Assembly: GCA_030144965.1 (NCBI GenBank)
Contig: JAMPUU010000024.1
Location: 62,001 to 126,000, forward strand
Length of the DNA: 64,000 bases
DNA from: Nitrospira sp. BO4
GTDB lineage: Bacteria > Nitrospirota > Nitrospiria > Nitrospirales > Nitrospiraceae
Direction of reading: 5' to 3'
Position 1 is the first letter of the stretch. The number at the start of each line of letters is the position of its first letter. The translations under genes were made by a program, and so were the position numbers. Positions 9,259 to 18,078 of the stretch are shown here, piece by piece. Under the pieces are notes generated by a model. The model did no database searches. It was not told where the DNA came from and was given only the letters and a program-made list of their open reading frames with translations.

Positions 9259-10137
9259 CTAGGGTTTCAAGGGACGGACTTTCACGCAGACTGCAGCAAT
9301 CTCAAACGGACGAAAAAAGAACCGACCCCACCAGCCTCCTATGGAAGGCACACCATGGACCCAGCGGGACCGCCCCTCGATGAATTCAACCATGCGTTTA
9401 GCCACGCGTTCGGGAAGATACTCCTGTGGATACGCTCGCTGAAATCCATCAAAATGGACTGCCTCGACTTGGAAACCGGCCTGCTCAAGCATCACTATTA
9501 ACCCACGACGACTAAAAGTCCTGAGATGAACAAAGCGGAACGGGCAGTCCATCTGTTGAGCGTATGAGACGAGATCTTCTTCCAGTGGGACTCGTACGAC
9601 CAGCTTCCCATTCATGACCAAAGCACGGTTTGCACTCACTAAAAAATCACCAACATTCAACACATGCTCAAGGATATCCGTGGCAATAAGGACCTGAAAC
9701 GCATCTTTAAAGGGTAGGTTCTCTGCGTTGCAGAGATACACCTCAAATCCCTCTCTCGAGAGAGGCTTGAGGTATGGAAGGCTGATATCCAAACCGACGA
9801 TGCGGGCCGGCTTCATTGACGCGAGGGTTCTCAACAGAAACCCTTGCCCAACTCCGACCTCACATACCTCAGCACCGAATACATCATTTCTGATATAGCC
9901 TGGGATCTTGAGTGCTTGAGCGGTGAGGTATTTTGTGTCCTGAATGGAATGATTCAAATCTTGAGCCGCAATACGGTCGTAGTTCTCAAGATATTGCTTA
10001 AATACCGGTTCATCAAGGTCTCGTTTCGAAAGAAGCATGGACACTCCATCATGCTCCGTCGCCTTCCATTGACAGACGTTGCAGCAAACTTCTCTTGAGT
10101 CTAGCGCACTAGAATGACACTCCGGGCAGATCAACAT
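9259..10137 (-). CDS. SAM-dependent methyltransferase with N-terminal zinc ribbon
   Basis: About 292 aa from ATG at 10137 ([20 protein letters not shown]). An earlier in-frame start at 10263 would overlap the upstream ABC ATPase gene by about 100 bp, so the later one is preferred. The N-terminus carries a Cys4 zinc-ribbon pattern (CPEC and CCNVC). A class I methyltransferase core follows, with motif [13 protein letters not shown], an acidic end of beta-2 (GLDIS), then ATDILEHV. It sits directly behind the Wzt-type ATPase (28 bp), a usual place for O-antigen chain-terminating or sugar-modifying methyltransferases, but the acceptor is not known. Confidence 0.8.
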   Translation of the reverse strand: MLICPECHSSALDSREVCCNVCQWKATEHDGVSMLLSKRDLDEPVFKQYLENYDRIAAQDLNHSIQDTKYLTAQALKIPGYIRNDVFGAEVCEVGVGQGFLLRTLASMKPARIVGLDISLPYLKPLSREGFEVYLCNAENLPFKDAFQVLIATDILEHVLNVGDFLVSANRALVMNGKLVVRVPLEEDLVSYAQQMDCPFRFVHLRTFSRRGLIVMLEQAGFQVEAVHFDGFQRAYPQEYLPERVAKRMVEFIEGRSRWVHGVPSIGGWWGRFFFRPFEIAAVCVKVRPLKP

Positions 10138-10165
10138 TGATTCTTGAGATACCGGCCCTTGCTGA

Positions 10166-11518
10166 CTAGGAGCAACTCCACGTTCCGGGATGGTGAAACA
10201 GTGATGGATCGTCGGCAAGTTCGTCGAACACGCGGAATTGGAAGCTCCTCGACAACAAATCATAAAACCGTGCCGATGACAATCGGCGAAGATCGAGTTC
10301 CCTATAGATGGCAGCAGAGAAAAAGTAACTGCCGTTCCCTAGCAAGACAGCGGGATACTGAAGGAAACATCTCACCCGTTGACCAGTGGATAGCTTGAGT
10401 GTCGTCGTTTCACCGCAGTGACGAGACAACACGCGACCATCGGCTGTGAAAAGGACAACGACAAAAGAGCATGGGTATTCGCCTTCATATTCGGCTTCGG
10501 CCTCTATCGCTATAGCGATCCGCTGCCCAGTCCTTACGACTGTGATGTTCTTCCCCTCGTCGTCTAGAACTTCCACGGCTGTGATTTTGAGTCCTCCTTC
10601 ACCCGCCCACCGAGAAACAACTGCCTTATCATCTGCATGGCCGACCATTGGCGCCAAGCCCGGGCTTGAACCCAACACCTCGGTCAAGATCTTTGATCGC
10701 AACTCAGGATCGTCCAGTACCGATTTGTGTCCGGGCTGCTTTGCAGCTTGCCATTCCAATCTCTGGGCGAATTCTTCATACGCTTTCACTACTCCAAGCG
10801 CTTCTCCCTCCATGACAATCCGTCCACATTCCAGCCAGATTGCGCGTGAACAGAATTGCAACACTTGCTGCGTAGAATGGGACACCAGGAGGAGCGTGCA
10901 TCCGGTTGAAGTCAGCTTTTCCATTCGATGCGAAGACTTGGCGCTGAAGTAGGCATCTCCCGCACCCAAGATTTCGTCGATGATGAGAATATCAGGCTTG
11001 ATAGCCGTCGAGGCGGCAAACATCAACCGCGCCTGCATCCCTAGTGAGTATGTCTTCACTGGCTGATGCAGGAATTCACCCAGTTCAACAAACTTGATGA
11101 CCTCATCAAGCGCAACATCCAAATCTCTGCCTGAAAGTCCATTGTAGGAGAGCGAGGACCTGATATTCTCATGGCCGGTAAACTCCGGGTGAAACCCAAG
11201 CCCTACGCCCATGAGAGCCTGAACCGATCCATTGACTATGACGTCTCCTGTCGTCGGCACAAAGTTGCTCGTAATGATTTTCAGAAGTGTCGTCTTGCCG
11301 GCTCCATTTCGCCCAAGAATACCAATGCGCTCCCCACGCCCGATTTCCAAATTAATATCCTTCAGCGCCCAATGCTCGGCATATCTGGGCCTCCGCCAAA
11401 AGAGCAGCTTAGACAGCCCAAACACGTCCAGCGCCTGTTCCGCCAGGCTGCCATAAAGCCGATAGACTTTGGAAATACCCTTCAAAGAGATCGCGAGAGG
11501 CGTGTCAGACATAGTCAA
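10166..11518 (-). CDS. wzt: O-antigen/polysaccharide ABC transporter ATP-binding protein, Wzt type
   Basis: 450 aa. Residues about 10-250 form the nucleotide-binding domain: Walker A GILGRNGAGKTTLL, a signature region around TYSLGMQARLMFA, Walker B ILIIDEILGAGD and a switch His in LVSHS. Residues about 290-450 form a beta-rich C-terminal extension that matches in position and length the Wzt carbohydrate-binding domain, which recognises the modified chain end. With the permease just upstream (14-bp overlap) it should drive export of a finished polysaccharide across the inner membrane. A chain-modifying methyltransferase next door fits an export route that reads a terminal modification. The start could also be the ATG at 11512. 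Confidence 0.9.
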   Translation of the reverse strand: MTMSDTPLAISLKGISKVYRLYGSLAEQALDVFGLSKLLFWRRPRYAEHWALKDINLEIGRGERIGILGRNGAGKTTLLKIITSNFVPTTGDVIVNGSVQALMGVGLGFHPEFTGHENIRSSLSYNGLSGRDLDVALDEVIKFVELGEFLHQPVKTYSLGMQARLMFAASTAIKPDILIIDEILGAGDAYFSAKSSHRMEKLTSTGCTLLLVSHSTQQVLQFCSRAIWLECGRIVMEGEALGVVKAYEEFAQRLEWQAAKQPGHKSVLDDPELRSKILTEVLGSSPGLAPMVGHADDKAVVSRWAGEGGLKITAVEVLDDEGKNITVVRTGQRIAIAIEAEAEYEGEYPCSFVVVLFTADGRVLSRHCGETTTLKLSTGQRVRCFLQYPAVLLGNGSYFFSAAIYRELDLRRLSSARFYDLLSRSFQFRVFDELADDPSLFHHPGTWSCS

Positions 11519-12290
11519 AAAAGGCCTTTTTCATTCTGGAGAACACCCAGTATCCGACACAGAAACTCATTAATCCCAAGCACGTGATTGCACTGAATAA
11601 TGACCAGGATGGTGGTCGACCGTAGGCGAGTATCTCTTGGAACCCTGTGATGAAGTAAGAAAGCGGGTTGAGATAGATAATGAACTGCAAATTATTGGGG
11701 ACCATGTCCGGTGTATACGCGATAGGGCTCATGATCAAGAGCAGCATCGTGGCAAATCCAAGGATATGGGAAATATCGCGAAGAACAAGACTGGCGAGAG
11801 AGAAGACCCAAGCAATCCCCACTGCCAACATCACCTGAAAAAGCAAAAGAACTGGGAGGAGCACGAGCGCCCATGAATAACTTCCGAGGAATAAGGTGGC
11901 AAGCACAACAATTCCCAAACCAACAAGGGTCATGGCATGACTGGCAAGAACGGCTCGGAGAGGAACGAGTTCAGCCGGATAGACGGTGTTCAGCAGTATC
12001 GCCTTATTGGAAGACAGAGATGAGCTCCCGGTATGTAGCGCATCGGCAAATCCAAGAAAGGGAACCAGGCCGGATAATATGTACAGCACATAGCCATGCT
12101 GAGTCATTGATGCGGGTTGAACTCTAAAAATAACTAGGTACACAACAGAATATAAAGTCAGTAAAATCAGCGGAGAAAGTACCACCCAGAAAAGCCCCAC
12201 AACTGAACCGGCATATTTTGTACGCACTTCATCCATCAAGGTTCGGATGAATATGCTACGGTATCGAAAAAACAGCTGTGTTGAGGGCAT
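11505..12290 (-). CDS. wzm: Polysaccharide ABC exporter permease, Wzm type (ABC-2 family)
   Basis: 261 aa with six predicted membrane segments. The N-terminal amphipathic stretch (RSIFIRTLMDEVRTKYAGSV) and the following segment (GLFWVVLSPLILLTLYSVVY) are typical of ABC-2 polysaccharide permeases, as is the Pro-rich loop before the last helices (MSPIAYTPDMVP, YLNPLSYFITGFQ). It forms the membrane channel partner of the ATPase encoded by the overlapping next gene. About 220 bp upstream are free of genes. Confidence 0.9.
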   Translation of the reverse strand: MPSTQLFFRYRSIFIRTLMDEVRTKYAGSVVGLFWVVLSPLILLTLYSVVYLVIFRVQPASMTQHGYVLYILSGLVPFLGFADALHTGSSSLSSNKAILLNTVYPAELVPLRAVLASHAMTLVGLGIVVLATLFLGSYSWALVLLPVLLLFQVMLAVGIAWVFSLASLVLRDISHILGFATMLLLIMSPIAYTPDMVPNNLQFIIYLNPLSYFITGFQEILAYGRPPSWSLFSAITCLGLMSFCVGYWVFSRMKKAFFDYV

Positions 12291-12509
12291 TACCAGGCGG
12301 GCCGACTATACCAATTGCGCACACCAGTCATTTGGGATTGAGGCTGATAAGGGCCTGCTTCGTGGATTCGAACGCAGGGCAATGGAAAGGACGGATTGAC
12401 ACCCGAATAACGGAGTTCGAACCCTATCGAAGGCATCATTCAAAATCTTCTTTGCCCTCGTCTTACCGACGGCAAGGTTTTGCCCCCAAGCTCACGGACA
12501 TGCTTTTTC

Positions 12510-13334
12510 CTAACTCTGGCCTTTCGATTTCGATCTGACCGTAATGCCTCCGGGAGTGAAATAAGAATCCGAACCGCCAAGTTTTTGCTCGGCTAGAGAT
12601 TCGTGCATGTACATGAGATCTGAGGGCAAGTATTTCCCGTGACTTATCGCCATGTAGACATTTTCTCTAAATGAATTAATACTCTTGTCCTTCATGGAAA
12701 AGGCTTTGATGCTTTTCTCATCAAGAGGAATTCCACGCAGTAAATCATTGAAGCTCGTTTTAGCGATTATTCCAGACGTTGGATCCAGCAAAATGGCATC
12801 ATTCTTACCATTGAATAGTAATTGCGCATGATTTCCGATAAACCCACCATCAAATCCAATAGGTTGAAGACGTTGAGACTCAAGCGCATCAAGGAGATAG
12901 CCAACCAGAAGAATTGTGCGGCTGCAATCTAAATGGGAAGAGTTTTTTATCTCTTCATAAGATTGCGCAGAACTTGCGCCATATTCAGCAAAGTTCGCGG
13001 CGGTCACGGTTGCAAGTATCGCCCGAAATGCGCCGTAGCCGATTGATTGGAACTCATCGCCAAGGACTACCCGCAACTCTTCCGAACACCGAGGAATCAA
13101 TACATCAATCGAACCAGAATTTCGCACAGCTTCAATTGAATCCTCAGATAGGCACTTCAATGTTATGTCAATTGCCGAAAGATCAACTTTGGCGGCCTTT
13201 TCTTCGTTAAAAGAATTATCTAACCTCAGATGGACGCCTATCCCCAATCCGATAACCAATAGCGCAATAAGAGACAGGAACGATCTTTGGGTCCTCGACA
13301 TTCCCCTAAAAGCCTTTTTTGATAAATCCGCCAC
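12510..13334 (-). CDS. Membrane-anchored transglutaminase-like protein of unknown function
   Basis: 274 aa. Residues about 18-36 (SFLSLIALLVIGLGIGVHL) form one N-terminal membrane segment, so the rest probably lies in the periplasm. A Cys-His-Asp arrangement in the order of the transglutaminase/papain-like fold can be seen: Cys137 in LDCSRT at the start of a helix, His169 in IGNHAQLL and Asp184 in ILLDPTSG. This pattern fits a cysteine protease, transglutaminase or peptidoglycan/polysaccharide-modifying enzyme, but I cannot assign a substrate. Codon use looks more AT-rich than the flanking LPS genes. It lies between the NusG-like gene and the ABC exporter, inside the polysaccharide cluster. 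Confidence 0.6.
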   Translation of the reverse strand: MADLSKKAFRGMSRTQRSFLSLIALLVIGLGIGVHLRLDNSFNEEKAAKVDLSAIDITLKCLSEDSIEAVRNSGSIDVLIPRCSEELRVVLGDEFQSIGYGAFRAILATVTAANFAEYGASSAQSYEEIKNSSHLDCSRTILLVGYLLDALESQRLQPIGFDGGFIGNHAQLLFNGKNDAILLDPTSGIIAKTSFNDLLRGIPLDEKSIKAFSMKDKSINSFRENVYMAISHGKYLPSDLMYMHESLAEQKLGGSDSYFTPGGITVRSKSKGQS

Positions 13335-13518
13335 TGCCTTTCCACTGCTTCATCTTCTATTGCTAGCATGATGATTCCTTCAAGGCAAACGTAACTGTTA
13401 GGTTTGCGAATATCCCACTAAGCAATATTGCAGTGAGCTGAAACCGTGCTGGCGATTGAGCATGTCTGTTTCGAATATACACCCGAAAACACACGGCTCC
13501 TCGATGACACTTCATTCT

Positions 13519-14055
13519 TCACACCGGCACCACGTCATTCACATCGATTTCCACCACCGCCGCCTGTTGAATCACTCGAACGCCCAGCACGAGCCGATGT
13601 CGCTTTTCTTTTCGTAGAAGGATGCCCTGAACTCCTTGCAAGGGACCACGAACGACTTCCACCTTCATCCCTTCATGGAGGTAGGGATGCGGATCATACG
13701 GAAGGACGCTCGTCATAAGACGGCGCAGCGCGTCGATTTCTTGCTCCGGGATCGGCTCGGGTCGGCTTCCGCTGCCGACGATTTCGACCACACCAGCGGT
13801 CTTTTGTACCGGCATCCTTTCTCGCTGGGAGAACCGCACGAAACAGTACCCGGAAAACAGTGGGACCTCGATTTCCTTCTTCCTGTCCTTCCATTGGCTC
13901 AATCGTTTCACCGTTGGGAGCAACGGTTCGATCCCCCGCTTGTCGAGCTGGTCCCGCACCAATTTTTCGTGACGTGACTTGGTACGCAGGGCGTACCAGC
14001 GTGGGCCATTTGGCGTGCTGGTTTCGTTCTTTCTGTACACGTTGTCTCCGGACAC
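13519..14055 (-). CDS. NusG/RfaH-type transcription antiterminator specialised for the polysaccharide cluster
   Basis: 178 aa. Starts GTG at 14055, with a GAGAGG ribosome-binding site about 8 bp upstream. The N-terminal NGN domain begins WYALRTKSRHEKLVRDQL and includes the family LFSGYCFVRF strand. The C-terminal KOW domain has GMKVEVVRGPLQGVQGILL. It is a NusG paralogue of the UpxY/RfaH kind: these bind RNA polymerase and suppress termination in long surface-polysaccharide operons. Its place near the promoter end of the minus-strand cluster supports that role. It follows the winged-helix regulator gene by 53 bp, so they may be cotranscribed. No ops-like element was recognised. Confidence 0.88.
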   Translation of the reverse strand: MSGDNVYRKNETSTPNGPRWYALRTKSRHEKLVRDQLDKRGIEPLLPTVKRLSQWKDRKKEIEVPLFSGYCFVRFSQRERMPVQKTAGVVEIVGSGSRPEPIPEQEIDALRRLMTSVLPYDPHPYLHEGMKVEVVRGPLQGVQGILLRKEKRHRLVLGVRVIQQAAVVEIDVNDVVPV

Positions 14056-14108
14056 AGCTTCGCCCTCTCACTTACAGCAAACAGAAAATGCGCTGACTTC
14101 TCGCGCCC

Positions 14109-14696
14109 TTAGACCGAGGGGCCCAGCACGAGAATTTTCTCGTCAGGAACGTGTTGTTGCCCCAGCATTGCTCGGTGTCGTGCCGTCTGTTCAAGATCTG
14201 CCAACAGCACCGCGTCGAATTCCCATTCACCCAAAACCTTCGACGACCAGACCGGATAGGATAAGAACGATTCCTGTTGGCCGTCATCCACGAATCCCAC
14301 CAAGGTCATATGCATTTCACGGAGGGACAGATAGGCCATCTCTGCGAGTTCACCGGTTCCATAAATGATGACGCGTTTCACTCCGTTTCTAGCTGCGTGA
14401 GACAGTGCTTCTCGTAACCGTGCACGCATATCTCGGTAGTGAGACAAGGAATACTCCATGTACAGGTACGTAAGCCTGGACTTTTCGGCAAACCCCTGGG
14501 GAGTGACCAAATACCGAACGCGGTGCGAGGGAATTGTTGTGATTTTGATATACCCTTTCCGGGCCAGTCGCTTGAGGTATAGATTGGTCAGGCCAAGAGC
14601 AACCCCGAGTTTGGTGGCTAAGGACCGTTGTGTAACCGCACCGTCTCGTTCGACTTCGGTAAGTAAAAGAAGATCCCTTTGGCCTTGAAGATTCAT
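14109..14696 (-). CDS. Winged-helix DNA-binding protein with C-terminal Rossmann-like domain (polysaccharide regulator)
   Basis: 195 aa from ATG at 14696; an earlier in-frame start at 14762 lies upstream of the -35 element and is unlikely. Residues about 1-80 form a winged helix-turn-helix (QRSLATKLGVALGLTNLYLK as recognition region, then the wing). Residues about 110-195 look like a Rossmann/CoA-binding fold: KRVIIYGTGELAEMAYLSL, then VGFVDDG and ILVLGPSV, as in the N-domain of PglD-type sugar acetyltransferases. A plausible idea is a regulator that senses a nucleotide or sugar-nucleotide ligand. It heads the polysaccharide cluster and may bind the dyad that overlaps its own promoter. Confidence 0.75.
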   Translation of the reverse strand: MNLQGQRDLLLLTEVERDGAVTQRSLATKLGVALGLTNLYLKRLARKGYIKITTIPSHRVRYLVTPQGFAEKSRLTYLYMEYSLSHYRDMRARLREALSHAARNGVKRVIIYGTGELAEMAYLSLREMHMTLVGFVDDGQQESFLSYPVWSSKVLGEWEFDAVLLADLEQTARHRAMLGQQHVPDEKILVLGPSV

Positions 14697-14720
14697 ATAG
14701 TTAGGTCGATTGAGGTAGAC

Positions 14721-14756
14721 GTTCAGAATATGAACATAGATACAGACAGGAGTCAA
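14721..14756 (-). promoter_or_regulatory. Sigma70-type promoter with overlapping dyad operator
   Basis: Read on the minus strand, TTGACT (14756-14751) is followed after 18 bp by CATATT (14732-14727), giving a likely start near 14720 and a leader of about 24 nt before the winged-helix gene. A perfect inverted repeat GTTCA-N5-TGAAC (14721-14735) covers the -10 box, the position expected of a repressor operator. The regulator gene it drives is the obvious candidate binder (autoregulation), which is an inference. Confidence 0.55.
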
Positions 14757-14801
14757 GAACAAATCTGGATACGAGAAACTCGACTCTGTGGATCAGCTTG
14801 A

Positions 14802-15830
14802 TTATGTATGAAAGACGGTAAGGACGGAGGGAGTCCTAATGGTATGGGCAATTGCCGCCACCACTTTGGACACGGTCATTCGGTCAAGGCAATCCCAATA
14901 GGAACAGGCTTGCCCGATACATTTGTCACAGGTAGGCACATCCGGCCGCAGCACGACGCCCTTCCCAAGCGGTTTCCATCTCACCGGCAGATTGTTGCGT
15001 CGAGGATCGAACAAACTGACCGTAGGGACACCCAGCGCTGCTGCCATGTGAGCCGGTCCCGTAGCTCCCGAGACGACGACGTGAGCATTGGCGATCACCG
15101 CCATAAGTTCTCGCAGCGAGAGTTTACCCATAAGATCCACTATTCCGGTCTGATGAAGCGCAGAACTCGGACGCGTGCCTCCTCCGAACTCCACTCGCTC
15201 TTGATCACTGCCGGTCAGCACGACACCATACCCGCTCTCCGTCAGAGTCACAGCCAACTCATGGTAATGCTGGAAACTCCACCGGCGCGCAGAAACACCA
15301 CCAGGGTGAATCACGACACGAGGGGTCGACAACTCTGACCAACGATGTGCCCCAGCGGCCCGCTCCGCCTCGCTCAGGGTCAGTACCGGGGGACTTACGG
15401 GCTGCGGGCGCAGCCCTAACCCCATTAACATTTCGACGTTGTACTCTGATTCATGCTTTGCAAACTCACTGCGGTGTTCATAGACATGGCGATTGGCCAA
15501 CAGGCTGTACCAACGGTATCTCGTAGCGACTCGAATCGGCACACCGGCCAACCAGGCGGCCCACATCAGGCGGCGAAACGGTTTCAAAAATACCGCCGCC
15601 TCGACTCCCTGCGAAAAGGCACGCCGCAACTCCTTCAATGGATCTGTGAAACGAATCGTCCGGACATAATCCACGTCGGGATGATGATCCAGAAGGGGAG
15701 CGACGGTAGGGCTGGCGAGAAACCCGATCGTCACGCCCGGCACGAGGCGGCGAAGCTGTGCCGCCACGGGAAGAGACAAGAGGACGTCGCCGATGCCGTC
15801 TGGGCGAACGATCAAGACATTCATTGTCAT
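14802..15830 (-). CDS. Glycosyltransferase family 9 (heptosyltransferase-like)
   Basis: 342 aa from ATG at 15830; that ATG overlaps the stop of the upstream GT9 gene (ATGA), so translation is probably coupled. GT9 hallmarks are present: MNVLIVRPDGIGDVLLSLPV at the N-terminus, VVIHPGGVSARRW at the start of the donor domain and VVSGATGPAHMAAALGVPTVSLF for binding ADP-heptose or a similar donor. A Cys-rich patch near the C-terminus (CDKCIGQACSYWDCL) is common in GT9 proteins. It probably adds heptose or a related sugar to the LPS inner core at the cytoplasmic membrane. Confidence 0.87.
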   Translation of the reverse strand: MTMNVLIVRPDGIGDVLLSLPVAAQLRRLVPGVTIGFLASPTVAPLLDHHPDVDYVRTIRFTDPLKELRRAFSQGVEAAVFLKPFRRLMWAAWLAGVPIRVATRYRWYSLLANRHVYEHRSEFAKHESEYNVEMLMGLGLRPQPVSPPVLTLSEAERAAGAHRWSELSTPRVVIHPGGVSARRWSFQHYHELAVTLTESGYGVVLTGSDQERVEFGGGTRPSSALHQTGIVDLMGKLSLRELMAVIANAHVVVSGATGPAHMAAALGVPTVSLFDPRRNNLPVRWKPLGKGVVLRPDVPTCDKCIGQACSYWDCLDRMTVSKVVAAIAHTIRTPSVLTVFHT

Positions 15831-16894
15831 GTTACGCGAGCAGCTAGGAGCGGCCGCACAATATCGACCACTTGGGTTGGCTTGATGACATGAAGACATT
15901 CCATTTCAGGGTCGTGTCGGCAGACCCGGCTGAAACAAGGGCTGCAGGGGACCGAACCGACGAGTACTCGGTGGCCGGTGCCATACGGGCCCGTCCGAAT
16001 CGCACTGGTCGGTCCAAACATCGCCACTACCGGAATGCCAACCGCCGCGGCAATGTGCATCGGCCCGGAATCGTTGGTGATGATGGCGGTTGCTTTTGAG
16101 AGCAGCGCCGGAAGGCACCCCAGAGGGATCTCACCGCTCAGATCGATGAACGGCTTCTTTGTCAGAGTCCTCAACCGATCCGTATATTCCCGCTCATCCG
16201 AACTTCCTATCATGACGACCGGATCAAGGTGCGCCTGCTGCAGCTGATCCACAACGGCCGCAAAAGATGTCAGCGGCCACCGCTTTGTCGGCCACCGTGC
16301 CCCCACGTTCATCGCGACCCATGGGCTGTCCACTGCGAGGCCTCTGCGTCGGCAGAGTTCTCGAACGGTCGCCACATCCTCCTCCGGCAACCTGAACCCA
16401 AATCGAGGTTTCTCAGGCAGTGACACCCCCAACGCCGCAACAACCGAAAGGTATCGGTCAACGGCATGGATATCGGGATTAAGAACCGGTATACGCTGAG
16501 TATAGAACCACGGGCTTCCTTCCCTTCCATTGGCAAACCCGATGCGTATGGGTGCCGCGCTCAGGCGAGCGAGGATGGCACTGCGGAGCAACCCTTGCAA
16601 ATCCATGGCGATGTCAAACCGTTCCGCTCGCAGCGCCCGGCCCTCCCTGAGCCAACTTCTCACCGTCATCTCCACCGGCCACACACGGTCGACGCCTTCT
16701 GCCCGTTCGACAAGCTCAGCCCACTGACGTTTGACCAGCCACGTGATATGCGATCCGGGCCATTGCGACTTGATCGCCGACACGACCGGAAACGTGTGGA
16801 CGATATCCCCGAGAGAACTCGGCTTGATCAGAAGAATACGAGCATTGGTTAATGCCGAGGAGACACGAGCATCGAGCGTGCTTAGAGATGGCAC
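15827..16894 (-). CDS. Lipopolysaccharide heptosyltransferase, GT9 (WaaC-like)
   Basis: 355 aa. The N-terminus (ARILLIKPSSLGDIVHTFPV) and the VKRQWAELVERAEGVDRVWP region are typical of heptosyltransferase I. The donor site has VAMNVGARWPTKRWP and IITNDSGPMHIAAAVGIPVV. It should transfer L-glycero-D-manno-heptose from ADP-heptose onto Kdo2-lipid A in the cytoplasm. It overlaps the next GT9 gene by 4 bp. WaaC-like is favoured over WaaF-like because a more WaaF-like protein is encoded at 18079-19770, but this assignment is only by resemblance. Confidence 0.85.
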   Translation of the reverse strand: MPSLSTLDARVSSALTNARILLIKPSSLGDIVHTFPVVSAIKSQWPGSHITWLVKRQWAELVERAEGVDRVWPVEMTVRSWLREGRALRAERFDIAMDLQGLLRSAILARLSAAPIRIGFANGREGSPWFYTQRIPVLNPDIHAVDRYLSVVAALGVSLPEKPRFGFRLPEEDVATVRELCRRRGLAVDSPWVAMNVGARWPTKRWPLTSFAAVVDQLQQAHLDPVVMIGSSDEREYTDRLRTLTKKPFIDLSGEIPLGCLPALLSKATAIITNDSGPMHIAAAVGIPVVAMFGPTSAIRTGPYGTGHRVLVGSVPCSPCFSRVCRHDPEMECLHVIKPTQVVDIVRPLLAARVT

Positions 16895-16982
16895 TGGACA
16901 ACCTTCCGACGGACTTAACCGTGTCGGAACCAGCAGACGGAAGAAGAATGCGTGTGATGATCCTTGCCCAATCCGGGTCTAC

Positions 16983-17978
16983 TCATCCCTGCCCCACAGA
17001 ATGGACCTGCAACTGAGGAGAATATAGCTTGTCGAGCAGCTCCTTACCACTTGTGGCACCGGCTGTTTCGCGGTTCTCTTCCAGTGATCGGCAGAGACGA
17101 TGCCAAGCCCGCAGGTAGGGAAGCGGCGTCAAATGGCGGCGGAAGTTGCTGTGTCCTCGCACGATTCTGGAAACCCACTCATGGTTGCCAGGAATGGCGG
17201 CTTCATACCGATCTTCGAGAGGAGGTTCAGCGCGAGTGAGGAACATCGTGATGTTGCCGCCATCGCGCGAGATCAGATGCGACACTTCATGCAATCCATG
17301 TTTTTTGGCCAACCGGCGCAATGACACCACGTTGAAGTTATAGAGATGGGCTTCATGGAACGTGCTCTGAGGGGCCTGGCAGGTGGCCTCCACGCTGGGA
17401 ACTTCCACAACGAGTATTCCGTCGGCTTTCAGCCAGGATCTCAGCAATGCGAGGACGGATCCGGGATCTTCCGTATGTTCGAGCACGTGCCAAATGGTCA
17501 CCACATCGAACGATTCAGGCGAAAACGCGGCGTCTTGCACGAAACCGACCTGAACCGTGAGCCCATATTCCCGTATCGAATAGTCGGCGTATCCTTTGTT
17601 CGGTTCAATCCCACTCACACGATGCCCCAGGAATTGTAGGAGATACGCGAACTCCCCTCCACCGGTGCCGACGTCGAGAACAGCTTTCCGGCTCGGCAGC
17701 AACCGCTCGATCTTTTCGAATCGCGACAACGCCACATTGCCCGCCCGCAAGACATGCTTCGGCCTCGGGCTATAGGTGCGCTTATAGGAGAGACGATACT
17801 CATCCTCGTAGAACTGCCTGGCATCGTGGGGACGCGGATCTGACCACACAAGGCCACACACTCGGCAGATGACGGTCTGCAAGGGTTTCCCGCTTCGACT
17901 TCTGTTCGAAAGGATCGAGACTTCTCGACCACCGCAGAGGTTGCATGGGATAGAAGAATGGCTGATCGGCTCGCTCAT
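16983..17978 (-). CDS. SAM-dependent methyltransferase with N-terminal zinc-binding motif
   Basis: About 331 aa from the ATG at 17978, which has a GGGGAG site 7 bp upstream; the ATG at 17984 and an earlier start at 18011 are possible. A Cys-x2-Cys pair (CNLCGG) and a second (CRVCGLVW) near the N-terminus form a zinc-binding module seen in many sugar C-methyltransferase-like proteins. The class I core follows: AVLDVGTGGGEFAYLLQF (motif I), SGIEPNKG and VVTIWHVLEHTEDPG. It lies among LPS core glycosyltransferases, so the acceptor is probably a sugar or lipid-linked glycan. Confidence 0.83.
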   Translation of the reverse strand: MSEPISHSSIPCNLCGGREVSILSNRSRSGKPLQTVICRVCGLVWSDPRPHDARQFYEDEYRLSYKRTYSPRPKHVLRAGNVALSRFEKIERLLPSRKAVLDVGTGGGEFAYLLQFLGHRVSGIEPNKGYADYSIREYGLTVQVGFVQDAAFSPESFDVVTIWHVLEHTEDPGSVLALLRSWLKADGILVVEVPSVEATCQAPQSTFHEAHLYNFNVVSLRRLAKKHGLHEVSHLISRDGGNITMFLTRAEPPLEDRYEAAIPGNHEWVSRIVRGHSNFRRHLTPLPYLRAWHRLCRSLEENRETAGATSGKELLDKLYSPQLQVHSVGQG

Positions 17979-18078
17979 TGGCATGCTCCCCTCACTCTGT
18001 GCAACGACCAACTCTCCGGTGCGATTCTTTCAGCGCAACTGACGCTCACATTGTGTGGCACAACATCGTAGACAAGCA

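Noticed and set aside
12340-12440. tRNA gene suggested by two TTCGAA-type loops
   Set aside because: No acceptor stem or cloverleaf could be built around them.
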